Below, piece after piece: positions 8,073 to 15,818 of a stretch of 32,452 nucleotides of DNA. Both the position numbers and the translations under genes were made by a program. Source of the stretch: Myxococcales bacterium (GTDB lineage: Bacteria > Myxococcota_A > Bradymonadia > Bradymonadales > Bradymonadaceae); the NCBI GenBank assembly GCA_007119175.1, contig SKQC01000434.1:1-32452 (forward strand). Direction: 5' to 3'. Numbering within the stretch: position 1 is the stretch's first letter; the number at the start of each line of letters is the position of its first letter. The notes under the pieces were generated by a model, which was not told the origin of the DNA, searched no databases, and saw only the letters and a list, made by a program, of their open reading frames with translations.

Positions 8073-9191
8073 ATGACACGACACTACGTCTATCTGGTTC
8101 CGGGTTTTTTTGGATTCTCCAATCTGGGTGGGATCACCTATTTTCATCACGTTCATCAAGCGCTGAAGGCGGAGTTTGAGGAGCGGGGCCTGGAGGTCGA
8201 GATTGAGGCGGTGTCGACGTTGCCCACCGGGTCGATTCGTCGGCGTACGGCGAAACTCGTCGAGCAGGTCTATCGAACCGCCAGAGGCGACGGCCCGATT
8301 CATCTGGTCGGCCACTCCACGGGAGGTCTCGACACCCGGTTGATGGTGACACCGTCGGTGGATATTCCCTCCGAGGTCGACGTCGAACCCCTTGCCGAGC
8401 GGGTGCGCTCGGTGGTCACCGTGGCCACCCCTCATCTGGGAACGCCCATCGCCGGGCTATTCAACAGCCTATTTGGTCAAAATTTATTGTGGGCCCTGTC
8501 GCTGGGAACGATCTATACGCTGCGCTTTGGTCGGCTGCCATTGCGGGCGTTATTTGAGATCATCGGGTTGGTCACCCGCATCGATCGCCGACTGGGGCTG
8601 GAGAGCAGTATTTTAGAGCAGTTTTATCGAGAGCTTTTTTCTGATTTCGGCACCGAACGGGGCGCTGAGATCAACGACTTTCTGGGGCATATCCGAAAAG
8701 ACCGCTCCGTGATCGGCCAGCTTACGCCAGGCTCTATCGACTTGTTCAACGCCTCCACTGCCGATCGCCCCTCGGTGCGCTATGGAAGCGTGGTGACCCG
8801 GGCGGCCGGCATATCATTGAAGACGGCGGCGTCGCTCAAATTTGATATCTACTCCCATACCTCGCATGTGGTATTTCGCTTGCTGCAGGGGCTGACGGCG
8901 CGAAACGGGCATTTCTTCGATCTGCATCCGGAGCAAGAAGGTCGGCTCGCCGAGTGCTATGGCGACGTACCCGGATGCCATTCCAACGATGGCGTCGTGC
9001 CCACGCTCGCCCAGACCTGGGGCGAGTTGGTCCACGTCACCCAGGCCGATCATCTCGACGTATGTGGACATTTTCGCGATCCGAGCCACGATCCCCCACA
9101 TGTGGACTGGTTTATCTCGGGCTCCGGCTTTAGTCGCGACGATTTCGAGGAGCTGTGGGGTGATGTATCGCGCTTTATGCTCCGGGAATGA
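8073..9191 (+). CDS. Alpha/beta-hydrolase, triacylglycerol-lipase-like
   Basis: A 372-residue putative lipase or esterase. The N-terminus has the strand and oxyanion region YLVPGFFGF. The nucleophile elbow is GHSTGG with Ser82, and TPHLGTP follows as in bacterial lipases. The probable acid and base are Asp306 (CHSNDGVVP) and His327 (TQADHLDVCGHF). No signal peptide is evident, so the enzyme is either cytoplasmic or exported in an unusual way. ATG 8073 is chosen over an in-frame TTG at 8055: GAAGG ends 11 bases upstream and the conserved fold begins at once. The gene stands alone between a divergent J-domain-like gene and a lipoprotein gene. The true substrate (acylglycerol, wax or polyester) cannot be told from sequence. 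Confidence 0.82.
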   Translation: MTRHYVYLVPGFFGFSNLGGITYFHHVHQALKAEFEERGLEVEIEAVSTLPTGSIRRRTAKLVEQVYRTARGDGPIHLVGHSTGGLDTRLMVTPSVDIPSEVDVEPLAERVRSVVTVATPHLGTPIAGLFNSLFGQNLLWALSLGTIYTLRFGRLPLRALFEIIGLVTRIDRRLGLESSILEQFYRELFSDFGTERGAEINDFLGHIRKDRSVIGQLTPGSIDLFNASTADRPSVRYGSVVTRAAGISLKTAASLKFDIYSHTSHVVFRLLQGLTARNGHFFDLHPEQEGRLAECYGDVPGCHSNDGVVPTLAQTWGELVHVTQADHLDVCGHFRDPSHDPPHVDWFISGSGFSRDDFEELWGDVSRFMLRE

Positions 9192-9197
9192 GGCGAA

Positions 9198-9272
9198 CCC
9201 CACAGAGGTCAAAGCTCCCCGCTCCCCTGCCAGGGGAGCTGTCGAGGGAGCGAAGCGAACGAGACTGTGGGG
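9198..9272. repeat. Palindromic MITE/REP-like element
   Basis: Outer inverted repeats CCCCACAG (9198-9205) and CTGTGGGG (9265-9272) enclose inner inverted repeats AGCTCCCC (9213-9220) and GGGGAGCT (9233-9240), followed by gagggagcgaagcgaacgag. The word cacagaggtc occurs inside the left end (9201-9210) and again just outside the right end (9285-9294). The nested symmetry and position right after a stop codon suit a short non-coding repeat or small miniature element. From memory, similar sequences are dispersed in other bacterial genomes; I cannot verify this here. Confidence 0.6.
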
Positions 9273-9397
9273 TAGAGCGAAAACCACAGAGGTCGATGAC
9301 GCACCATGATCAACCAAACTCCTCTTCTGTGCAGTCAGCCGCCGACTTGCATCGGCGAGGGGCGACCGCTACCGTATCGCGCTGGGATCGGCACAAT

Positions 9398-9458
9398 TTT
9401 CGGGCCTATTGACGAGCCCGAAATATCAGTTGAAGCACACCGGGCCGACGAGCCCGAA
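9398..9458 (+). other. Two tandem hairpins in the lipoprotein leader
   Basis: TTTCGGGC (9398-9405) and GCCCGAAA (9416-9423) form an 8-bp stem. A second, smaller hairpin, CGGGC-cgacga-GCCCG, lies at 9441-9456. The 12-base word GACGAGCCCGAA occurs in both (9411-9422 and 9447-9458). They lie 25-85 bp upstream of the next gene and may regulate its mRNA or end upstream transcription, though no T tract follows. The region 9273-9397 between this and the palindromic element shows no supported gene. Confidence 0.4.
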
Positions 9459-9483
9459 TTCGAGAAGACCTGGAAGGTAGGCA

Positions 9484-11370
9484 ATGAACAGACAACATTT
9501 GCTCGCAATCGGAATCGTGGCGATGGCTTTCGCTCTTATCGTGGCGGCCTGTGGAGATGGGATCGACACCGGCGAAAACGCAGAGCTCAATGTGATCAGC
9601 ACTGAGATCGCCCTCGGTGATATGGGGCCCGATCATCGAACGCGCCCGCTGGAGGAGAGTCTGGTGCTCGAGAATCAGGGCCGCGGCGATCTGGAAGTCC
9701 AGAATATCGAATGGATAGACAAGCCCTCGCGGTTGGTCGCCTATCATACCGGGCCTGTCTCGGAGGCCGACGCCGACGTAGAATGCGAAAGCGACGCCGA
9801 TTGCAGCGAGGGCGGCATCTGTATGACCCAGGCCAACAACTGCCGAGATCGGGGCTTTCGACCGCTTCCTCACGAGGTCCGCACGGATGCCACATTTTCT
9901 CAGCCCCTGGCCCTGGAGAGCAGCGACACTGAAGTCGTGTGTCCAGAAGCCCCGGATGGAGCCCCGCCCAATTATTGCGGCGAGATTCGCGTGGAGACCA
10001 ACGCCGCAAATGACGGCGGCAACGCGAATATCTATATCGTCGCCGGCGAAACCAGCGGCGTTCTCAGCCTTCCCGATACGTATCTCGAATTTACGCTCGC
10101 AGCTCCCAGCGTCACTCAGGTAAAGGAATTCGTCATCGAGAATACCGGATCATCGGATCTGGAGATGGAGCGGATGAATTTCGATCGCAACGAACATTGG
10201 TTTGAGGTCACGCCGGCGATGAGCAACACGGTCATTGAAGGAGGCAACAGCCAGACATTTACCATCGAAATGACGCCGCCAGACGGAACGCTCGAAGAGG
10301 ACCTTGATTTTCAAACCGGGATCACCTTTGAGTCCTCCTCGTCGACCGCACAGGGAATGACCATCCGTGTCACCGCCGGGATCGGCGACGCCCCGCGCAT
10401 CGAGGTCGATCCGATGCAGCTATCGTTTGAGGACGGAAACGAGCAGACCCTGACGATCTACAATTACGGAAGCGCCGGGCTCCCCTTAAATAGTATGGAG
10501 CTCAGGCCTCAGGGAGCGATCGACGATTATTATACGGTGACCTACGAGGGCACGAACGTATTGGAAAATAGCAATGCGATTCCCAATCTCGCCCAGGCCG
10601 AAAGCGAGGATGAGCCGGCCTACGAGGAGTTTACGGTCACCTTTACAGCGCCCACCGGAGACGAATCAGCGGTCGGTGATCTGCGCATCAATCACCAGGA
10701 CTCGCTGGCCGACAATCGAACTACGGTGACGCTTCTGGGAGATGCTGCCGAGGTGGCCGTCGGCGAAATCGGTCCCACGCCGATCACCTTTCGCTCCGAC
10801 GGAGATGGAGCCCAGAGTCGTCAACTGGCAGTCTCGAATCAGGGCAACGCCGATCTGGAGATCACCGGCGTGGAACTCGACGAGATGAACGCCCAGACCG
10901 ACGCCGACGACTACGACGTCGATGGACTCGAAGGAATGGTCATCGGCCCCGACGAGGTCGGCGAGGCTACTTTGACGTATACCGGAGCAAATGAGTTCGA
11001 GCAGCACCTGCGGGTGCTTCCGGAGTCAAACCACGCCGGTCAGTCGCAGCTGATGCAACTCGATGTGTCGACCGCTAATTTATCGCCGGCGACGATGGAG
11101 CTCGATCTGGTCACCTCCTTTCCGTCGGGAGTGGCCAGCGTCGACGAGTTGACCAGCTTTTCTATTGTTGACGAAGCGGAGGTCGGGCGCACCGACCTGA
11201 CCACCTGGGTGTTGCACGAGAAACCGGCCGGGAGCCTGGCCGTCCTCGACGGCTCGGGGGAGCAGGCGACGATCATACCCGACGTTGCCGGCACCTATCG
11301 CATCTCCGCGTTGGTGCGCGACGATGACAATCGAGAAGTTCAAGAAGTTCTGGAATTTACTGCTGAATAA
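9484..11370 (+). CDS. Large lipoprotein with HYDIN/ASPM-like Ig-fold repeats
   Basis: A 628-residue predicted lipoprotein. The signal peptide ends in VAAC with C23 as the lipid attachment site. Several ~100-residue beta-rich modules follow, of the 'choice-of-anchor D'/ASPM-SPD2-HYDIN type: the phrases LVLENQGRGDLEVQNI, FVIENTGSSDLEMERM, LTIYNYGSAGLPL and LAVSNQGNADLEITGV mark equivalent strands. One Cys-rich insert (CESDADCSEGGICM) is typical of myxobacterial-type surface proteins, and a last Ig/PKD-like unit ends the chain (GSLAVLDGSGEQATI). GGAAGG lies upstream of the ATG. The protein is probably anchored in the outer membrane; its function is unknown, and adhesion or structural support is only a guess from fold type. 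Confidence 0.82.
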   Translation: MNRQHLLAIGIVAMAFALIVAACGDGIDTGENAELNVISTEIALGDMGPDHRTRPLEESLVLENQGRGDLEVQNIEWIDKPSRLVAYHTGPVSEADADVECESDADCSEGGICMTQANNCRDRGFRPLPHEVRTDATFSQPLALESSDTEVVCPEAPDGAPPNYCGEIRVETNAANDGGNANIYIVAGETSGVLSLPDTYLEFTLAAPSVTQVKEFVIENTGSSDLEMERMNFDRNEHWFEVTPAMSNTVIEGGNSQTFTIEMTPPDGTLEEDLDFQTGITFESSSSTAQGMTIRVTAGIGDAPRIEVDPMQLSFEDGNEQTLTIYNYGSAGLPLNSMELRPQGAIDDYYTVTYEGTNVLENSNAIPNLAQAESEDEPAYEEFTVTFTAPTGDESAVGDLRINHQDSLADNRTTVTLLGDAAEVAVGEIGPTPITFRSDGDGAQSRQLAVSNQGNADLEITGVELDEMNAQTDADDYDVDGLEGMVIGPDEVGEATLTYTGANEFEQHLRVLPESNHAGQSQLMQLDVSTANLSPATMELDLVTSFPSGVASVDELTSFSIVDEAEVGRTDLTTWVLHEKPAGSLAVLDGSGEQATIIPDVAGTYRISALVRDDDNREVQEVLEFTAE

Positions 11371-11376
11371 CCCTTC

Positions 11377-11405
11377 TTGACACCGGTGCGGGCCCTTATT
11401 ATGGT
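11377..11405 (+). promoter_or_regulatory. Sigma-70-type promoter for the gene at 11453
   Basis: A perfect -35 box TTGACA (11377-11382) is followed after 17 bases by TATGGT (11400-11405), a 4/6 match to the -10 consensus. A start site near 11412 would leave a ~40-base leader before ATG 11453. It begins 7 bases after the upstream stop codon. Confidence 0.6.
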
Positions 11406-11416
11406 CCGCCACCGGT
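11382..11416 (+). other. Long hairpin overlapping the promoter
   Basis: ACCGGTG+CGGGCC (11382-11394) pairs with GGTCCG+CACCGGT (11403-11416) with one bulged C (11409) and one G-T wobble: 13 base pairs and an 8-base loop, CTTATTAT. It covers the spacer and -10 box of the promoter above. Only TTTG follows, so it is a poor classic terminator; it may still end the upstream lipoprotein transcript or act as an operator. Confidence 0.55.
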
Positions 11417-11452
11417 TTGTAGGGACCAATTTTTTCACGGAGATACAATCAG

Positions 11453-12133
11453 ATGGCCGAAGCGTTTCAGAATGTGAATACCTTCTTTGTCGACGACAGA
11501 CTCGAGGAAATGTCGTCGTTCCCGGAGTGGGGAACGGAGAAGATCGAGCGAGCTCGCAGAGAGTTGGAAGAGCTTTTGGAGAAGCGTCAGATCCTGGTCG
11601 ATGAGGGACCAGAGACGCTGGAGACTCAGTATTATTGGGTCGGCTATGTGTTGCGGGCCCTCGGTTATTGCGCCTCCGTCTCGGAGCCGCCGCCGGGTGG
11701 GTTGGAGACCAACGACCCGCGTCCTGACTTTACGCTCTTTTATTCTGCCGAGGACTTTCGGCGCGCCGTCGCCCTGCGCGGTCGCCGCGAATTTTACGCC
11801 AGCGCTCTGGGCATCATCTGTGCGTTGAGCTGGGACTCCTCGCTCGACGAATACGAAGACGAAGAAGACGTCACCTACAGCCCGGCTTTCGACGTGGATC
11901 GACATCTTCGAGACACGGGCACCACCTGGGGTGTTTTGACCAACGGTCGGCTGTGGCGACTTTATCACCGCGATTCGTCGGGACTGATGGATACCTACTA
12001 CGAGATCGACCTCGTGGCCGCTCTGGAGTCCAATGACGCCGATGCCTTCAAATACTTCTGGCTGGTATTTTCGCCGGAAGGTCTGGGCGGCTCGGAAGTG
12101 GGCGGCGCCATTGTGCAACGACTTTTAAATTAA
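11453..12133 (+). CDS. Orphan N-terminal domain of type IIG-like restriction enzyme, active site lost
   Basis: A 226-residue protein matching, by eye, the N-terminal region of large Eco57I/type IIG-like restriction-methylase polypeptides. Recognisable segments are DPRPDFTLF (88-96), a helical stretch, FDVDRHLRDTGTTWGVLTNG and WRLYHRDSSGLMDTYYEIDL (~149-188), then FKYFWLVF. In the family the second catalytic segment reads like (D/E)AKRWD; here it is ICALSWD (122-128), so the acidic residue and lysine are replaced by Cys and Leu. The usual methylase and target-recognition domains are missing, and the frame ends cleanly in VQRLLN. It has its own promoter and lies 94 bp upstream of the S21 gene. 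It may be a domesticated, non-cutting domain or a remnant. The intact frame, without stop or shift over 680 bp, favours retained function. Confidence 0.72.
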   Translation: MAEAFQNVNTFFVDDRLEEMSSFPEWGTEKIERARRELEELLEKRQILVDEGPETLETQYYWVGYVLRALGYCASVSEPPPGGLETNDPRPDFTLFYSAEDFRRAVALRGRREFYASALGIICALSWDSSLDEYEDEEDVTYSPAFDVDRHLRDTGTTWGVLTNGRLWRLYHRDSSGLMDTYYEIDLVAALESNDADAFKYFWLVFSPEGLGGSEVGGAIVQRLLN

Positions 12134-12227
12134 GCGTTGTGCGTCAAGCTTTAGTATATCAAGTCGGCGATAGCCGATTTGCAGATCATCAAAATTTGAA
12201 AATCCCTTGAAGGAGGTGAGTACAGAT

Positions 12228-12482
12228 ATGGCGAAAAGAGGCAGAGGCTCAAAAAAGCTCGGACCCATCGAAGTGGAAGTCCGCGACAATAATGTCAATC
12301 GGGCGATCAACCGACTCAAACGGGAGATCGGTCGCGAAGGCATCAGTCGCGAATTGAAGCGTCGACGATTTTACGAAAAGCCGAGCGTAGCCAAAAGGCG
12401 TAAGCAGCGCGAAGCAGAACGACGTCGTCGAAAAGAAGAACGGCGTCGACAAAAGCGCAAACGCCGCCGACGTCGCCGCTGA
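12228..12482 (+). CDS. rpsU: Ribosomal protein S21 with long basic tail
   Basis: An 84-residue 30S ribosomal protein S21, which takes part in translation initiation. Family features are VEVRDNNVNRAINRLKR and the segment SRELKRRRFYEKPSVAKR. The C-terminus is extended by a nearly pure Arg/Lys tail (ending QKRKRRRRRR); many S21 proteins are ~70 residues with a shorter tail. ATG 12228 is preceded by AAGGAGGTGA (12210-12219), an almost complete anti-SD match; an in-frame TTG at 12207 lies upstream of this site and is not the start. The strong SD matters here because S21 helps the 30S subunit bind mRNA. It lies alone between the orphan nuclease-like gene and a bidirectional terminator. Confidence 0.93.
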   Translation: MAKRGRGSKKLGPIEVEVRDNNVNRAINRLKREIGREGISRELKRRRFYEKPSVAKRRKQREAERRRRKEERRRQKRKRRRRRR

Positions 12483-12501
12483 TCATCCCCACCAACGCAA
12501 G

Positions 12502-12542
12502 AAAAAAGCCCCGGAGTCGTCTGTTGACGGCTCCGGGGTTTT
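12502..12542. terminator. Bidirectional Rho-independent terminator
   Basis: A 13-bp stem (12509-12521 with 12526-12538, one G-T pair) has a TGTT loop. It is flanked by A6 on the left (12502-12507) and T4 on the right (12539-12542), so it works in both directions. It separates rpsU from the convergent kinase gene. Confidence 0.92.
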
Positions 12543-12571
12543 GTCGTTTTTCCGCTGGTGAGAATGGAGTG

Positions 12572-14389
12572 TTATACGGCGATGATATAGACGATGAAAG
12601 TGGCGATGATTAACAGGGCGGCCCCTATGATAAGTGCCGGCATATAGAGACTGGTCGACCGTTTGTCGCTGGTGCGCACAGTCATATAGTCTTTATCCGC
12701 CGTGGCCTTGATATCCATAATATCAGTATCGGGAGCGGTCTTTTTGGACTGGCCGCTCTCGCGGTTGCCGAAGCCTCCATAGCGTTGCGAATCGTCTATA
12801 TCGGGCAGGTCGCTGTCTGCAGAGGCCTGATCTTTTTGAGGACGGTCCTCAGTTCGCTGCGGTGATGGAGCACTCGGCTGCCGTTGAGGGGCCTGGGGAT
12901 CGACGGCCGGTAATCCTCCCGGCATCGGGGTGTCGGGCGTGTGCTGGTGGGCGTTGGGGTCTACTGCCGGGAGGGCTTCGGTCGTTGCCTGGTGGAAGTC
13001 ATCGGCTTGTTGTGAAGGTTGTTGTGCAGAAGGAGCTTCCGAGGCATTCGAGTCCAGATGAGCTGGAGATACGGCGTGCATTTCGGGGGTTGTCGGAGCG
13101 AGCTCGGATGGTTGTGCATGCGATGAGTTGGGATCGAGCTCGGGTGGCCGCTCCAGAAGCTCTGTGGGAGCGGATTCTTCGGCTCCCAGATCGACCGCGG
13201 GGTGTTGTTCAGCCATCGGCAGGTTGGCGTCGATGGCCTCCATTTGCTCGGTGGGCGCGGTGTCCGATTGATCGGTGTCGACCTGATTGTTCAACATTTC
13301 GAGCAGTGACGACTCGTCGGGGCTGAGCCCGATTAATTCCGTCGGTGCATCCTCATCTACGGCCTCGGGCTGTTGAAGCTGATTTGTCTCTTTGGTGAGG
13401 ATATTGGTTTCTATTGTGGGTTTGTCGTCGGCCGCTGCCTGGGCTTTGATACTGTCGGCCGACATCAATGCCGTGCGTTGAGCTGGTCCGCCCTGCTGTC
13501 CCTGAGACGACGTCAGGTCGATGCCGGAGATGTCGACATCTGCCAGGGCTTCCAACATCTCGTTGGCCGAGTCGTAGCGCTGAGCCGGATCCTTTTCGAG
13601 GGCCCGCGAAAGCCATGGGAAGAGGGGATGCTCAATCAATGCTTTGGGTAAATCGAGGGGATTGGGGCTGACCTGGTTTTTGAGGCGTTCGATAGGCGTA
13701 TTTCCGGCCACGATCTTATGGCCCATGATCGCCTCACCCAGCGTCAGGCCAAGCGAATAGATATCACTGGCTGGCCGGGGATCTTCGTCCATTAACACTT
13801 CCGGCGACATATAGGCGGGGCTTCCCAGGGCGACGCCCTGCTTGGTCAGATCGTGCTGACCCTGCATGGTCTTGGCCGCTCCGAAGTCCAGGACTTTGGG
13901 AAAGTCGGGCTGCCCATTGACGGTGCAGAGCATGATATTTTCGGGCTTGAGATCGCGGTGGACGATGTCTTTGGCGTGGGCCAGACGCAATACGTCGAGG
14001 GTGGCATAGCCGATGCGGGCCACCAATTGGGTGGACATCGGCCCCTGTTGCTCGATGCGCTGGGCCATCGTCTCGCCGCGGACCAGCTCCATGCTCAGGT
14101 AAAAAAGATGGCGGTCCTCGCCAAAATCAAATTGCTGAACGGCGTGGGGATGGCTGAGGTTGCTCGCCATGATCGCCTCGCGGCGAAAGCGCTTTTTAAA
14201 CTCCTCGGCATCCATCTCGCTGGCTGCACTTGCCGCGGCGTGGTGCATCAACTTGATCGCCACCTCGCGCGGATTTCGGTTCTGACGAGCACGATAGACA
14301 ACGCCGAAGCCGCCATGGCCGAGCCTTTCTACGAGCTCGTAGCGGTTGGCGATGATATCCCCCACCTCGGGCATTCGAGAGGTGATCAT
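12572..14389 (-). CDS. Membrane-anchored Ser/Thr protein kinase
   Basis: A 605-residue Hanks-type kinase. The kinase domain spans ~10-280: Gly-rich loop GHGGFG (24-29), Lys46 in VAIK, HRDLKPEN with Asp146, LDFGAAK (D168) and YMSPEVL. The ~290-residue middle is rich in Pro, Gln, Ala and Asp and has low-complexity repeats such as ALPAVDPNA/GLPAVDPQA and the recurring word APTEL. One hydrophobic segment at the extreme C-terminus (YMPALIIGAALLIIATFIVY) anchors it like a tail-anchored protein, with almost nothing beyond the membrane, so it probably senses the cytoplasm or a partner rather than an external ligand. ATG 14389 has GAGG upstream; ATG 14374 does not. It follows the PEGA/TPR gene by 100 bp on the same strand. 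Confidence 0.93.
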   Translation of the reverse strand: MITSRMPEVGDIIANRYELVERLGHGGFGVVYRARQNRNPREVAIKLMHHAAASAASEMDAEEFKKRFRREAIMASNLSHPHAVQQFDFGEDRHLFYLSMELVRGETMAQRIEQQGPMSTQLVARIGYATLDVLRLAHAKDIVHRDLKPENIMLCTVNGQPDFPKVLDFGAAKTMQGQHDLTKQGVALGSPAYMSPEVLMDEDPRPASDIYSLGLTLGEAIMGHKIVAGNTPIERLKNQVSPNPLDLPKALIEHPLFPWLSRALEKDPAQRYDSANEMLEALADVDISGIDLTSSQGQQGGPAQRTALMSADSIKAQAAADDKPTIETNILTKETNQLQQPEAVDEDAPTELIGLSPDESSLLEMLNNQVDTDQSDTAPTEQMEAIDANLPMAEQHPAVDLGAEESAPTELLERPPELDPNSSHAQPSELAPTTPEMHAVSPAHLDSNASEAPSAQQPSQQADDFHQATTEALPAVDPNAHQHTPDTPMPGGLPAVDPQAPQRQPSAPSPQRTEDRPQKDQASADSDLPDIDDSQRYGGFGNRESGQSKKTAPDTDIMDIKATADKDYMTVRTSDKRSTSLYMPALIIGAALLIIATFIVYIIAV

Positions 14390-14489
14390 CGATGGTCCTC
14401 AGAAACGAACTTCCAGCAAGGGGCGAGTAGGCCCGGCATCATCGGCAATGACGCCAGTGCGCAACGTCGGGGTTTGGGGATGGTGCTGG

Positions 14490-15521
14490 TCAAAACCGAC
14501 GCATCATCAAAACTCCGGCGCCCTGGTCGCTGACGTCGGGCGTCACGTGCCAGCCATAGGGATCACTGTCGGTGCCGCCGGCGGTGAAATAGTCATAGGC
14601 GATCCATCCCAGGCCTCCAGCCAATAGCAATCCGCCGCCAATATAACTGATCGCGGCACCAGTGACATAACTGCTGCGCTTATCTTCCAATTCCGCCAGA
14701 CGAGCGATCGGTTCTTCGTGGTCCGTTTCTCCGTCGCGCACCTCGTGCCATTCATCGTCGACGCCGGGAATCAGCACCAGGTCGAAGATACCCCCGGCGA
14801 TGACCCCGGCCAGTCCGGCACTGGCAATGCCGATGGCGATTGGGTTGAGGCTAAACACCTCGTCGTCGACCTCAGGCGGCTCCTCGATCTCTTCTGGTTC
14901 CTCTGGTTCGTCGATCTCTTCGCCCTCTTCTCGCAGGGATGTGCGAACCGTTATTTCCTCGTCGGCCACGACCTCGATCTCTTCGCTATGCTCCTGATAT
15001 CCGTCGAGCTCAAATCGCACCGTATAGGTGCCGGGGCTGAGCCCGGCGGTTTCCGTCGGAGCAAACCCCAGGGACTCATCGTCGATAAAGACCTCGGCAA
15101 GCACGGGATTGCTGTCGAAGCGAAGCCGCCCGCTTAGATCTCGGCTATAGGCGCGACACCCCAGCGACTGTTCGTCCATGGCCGATTCCGCTCGCTCAAT
15201 CAGCGCCGGATCGTCGGGTGGGTCGGCCAAAAATGCCTCGTAATAAACGAGGCTGATATGGCATTCGCCCAATTCCTCGTAGGAGCGGGCGATATTCAAA
15301 AACAGGCGGGGGTCTGGCTCCAGCCGGTTAGAAATTACCAGATACTCAATAGCGGCCTCGAAATCACCCTCTCCAAACGCCCGCTGGGCGTTCTCGATAA
15401 GAGAATCAAAATCGGATTCGAGGGCTGCCCGCTTGTCGATCGGCGAGTCCGCAGCCGCCGGTCCAGCGATTAACGTGGCGAGAGCGATCAAAAGAAAGAC
15501 GAAGAGCCATTTTCTGTTCAC
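14490..15521 (-). CDS. Exported TPR and PEGA-domain protein
   Basis: A 343-residue protein with signal peptide (cleavage near PAAADSP). Residues ~35-115 have a TPR-like pattern (AFGEGDFEAAIEYLVISNRL, then a second helix pair around LFLNIARSYEELG). A PEGA domain follows (~131-196: VFIDDESLGFAPTE, LSPGTYTVRFELDGYQE), then a Glu/Pro-rich linker and two hydrophobic segments (~224-246 and ~285-310). The start is GTG, preceded by AAGGAG at close spacing. PEGA domains are surface-linked modules often found near Ser/Thr kinases in Myxococcota; here the gene lies just upstream of one kinase and divergent from another that has its own PEGA domain. The role is likely cell-envelope signalling or scaffolding, by context only. 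Confidence 0.85.
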   Translation of the reverse strand: MNRKWLFVFLLIALATLIAGPAAADSPIDKRAALESDFDSLIENAQRAFGEGDFEAAIEYLVISNRLEPDPRLFLNIARSYEELGECHISLVYYEAFLADPPDDPALIERAESAMDEQSLGCRAYSRDLSGRLRFDSNPVLAEVFIDDESLGFAPTETAGLSPGTYTVRFELDGYQEHSEEIEVVADEEITVRTSLREEGEEIDEPEEPEEIEEPPEVDDEVFSLNPIAIGIASAGLAGVIAGGIFDLVLIPGVDDEWHEVRDGETDHEEPIARLAELEDKRSSYVTGAAISYIGGGLLLAGGLGWIAYDYFTAGGTDSDPYGWHVTPDVSDQGAGVLMMRRF

Positions 15522-15818
15522 TGCGACTCCTTAAAGAGACTGGAGCGAGAAGGCCTTGGCGGCAGAGAATAGTGGATGATGCCTGCTGCCGCAGCATGCG
15601 CCAATGGTACGGCGACCATAGCCTAAAACGATGTCCGGGGCCACGGCAAGTCATTGCTCTTGCTCGAGGTGTAGCGAGTCGACGATGGCTATGTGCTGGG
15701 CCCCCAAGCCGGGCAGTTGCCCTGAGGTGTCTTCTTGGTATCAATTTCACGGGTATGATAGTTGTGAAGGAAGTGGCGTTGCTCGCAACGACTTTTTCGA
15801 GCCAGGAAACTCGTAGTC
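15522..15818. other. Divergent intergenic region between PEGA gene and kinase
   Basis: About 300 bp without a supported gene, which must hold promoters for both directions. I see a possible -10 box TATGAT at 15754-15759 for the plus-strand kinase but no good -35. TTCAC (15746-15750) and GTGAA (15764-15768) flank that box as a loose inverted repeat. CGTTGC-TC-GCAACG (15777-15790) is a perfect short palindrome followed by ACTTTTT, 28 bp before the kinase start; it could be an operator or a weak attenuator. Confidence 0.4.

Noticed and set aside
9306-9605. 99-codon plus-strand frame before the HYDIN-like lipoprotein
   Set aside because: Its 3' part overlaps the lipoprotein start in another frame and its content is low-quality (Arg-rich, no fold pattern).
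12207-12227. Upstream TTG start for ribosomal protein S21
   Set aside because: It lies before the near-perfect SD sequence; ATG 12228 fits the SD and the family N-terminus.
13853-14533. 226-codon plus-strand frame opposite the first kinase
   Set aside because: Antisense to the conserved kinase domain; kinase motifs on the minus strand are unambiguous.
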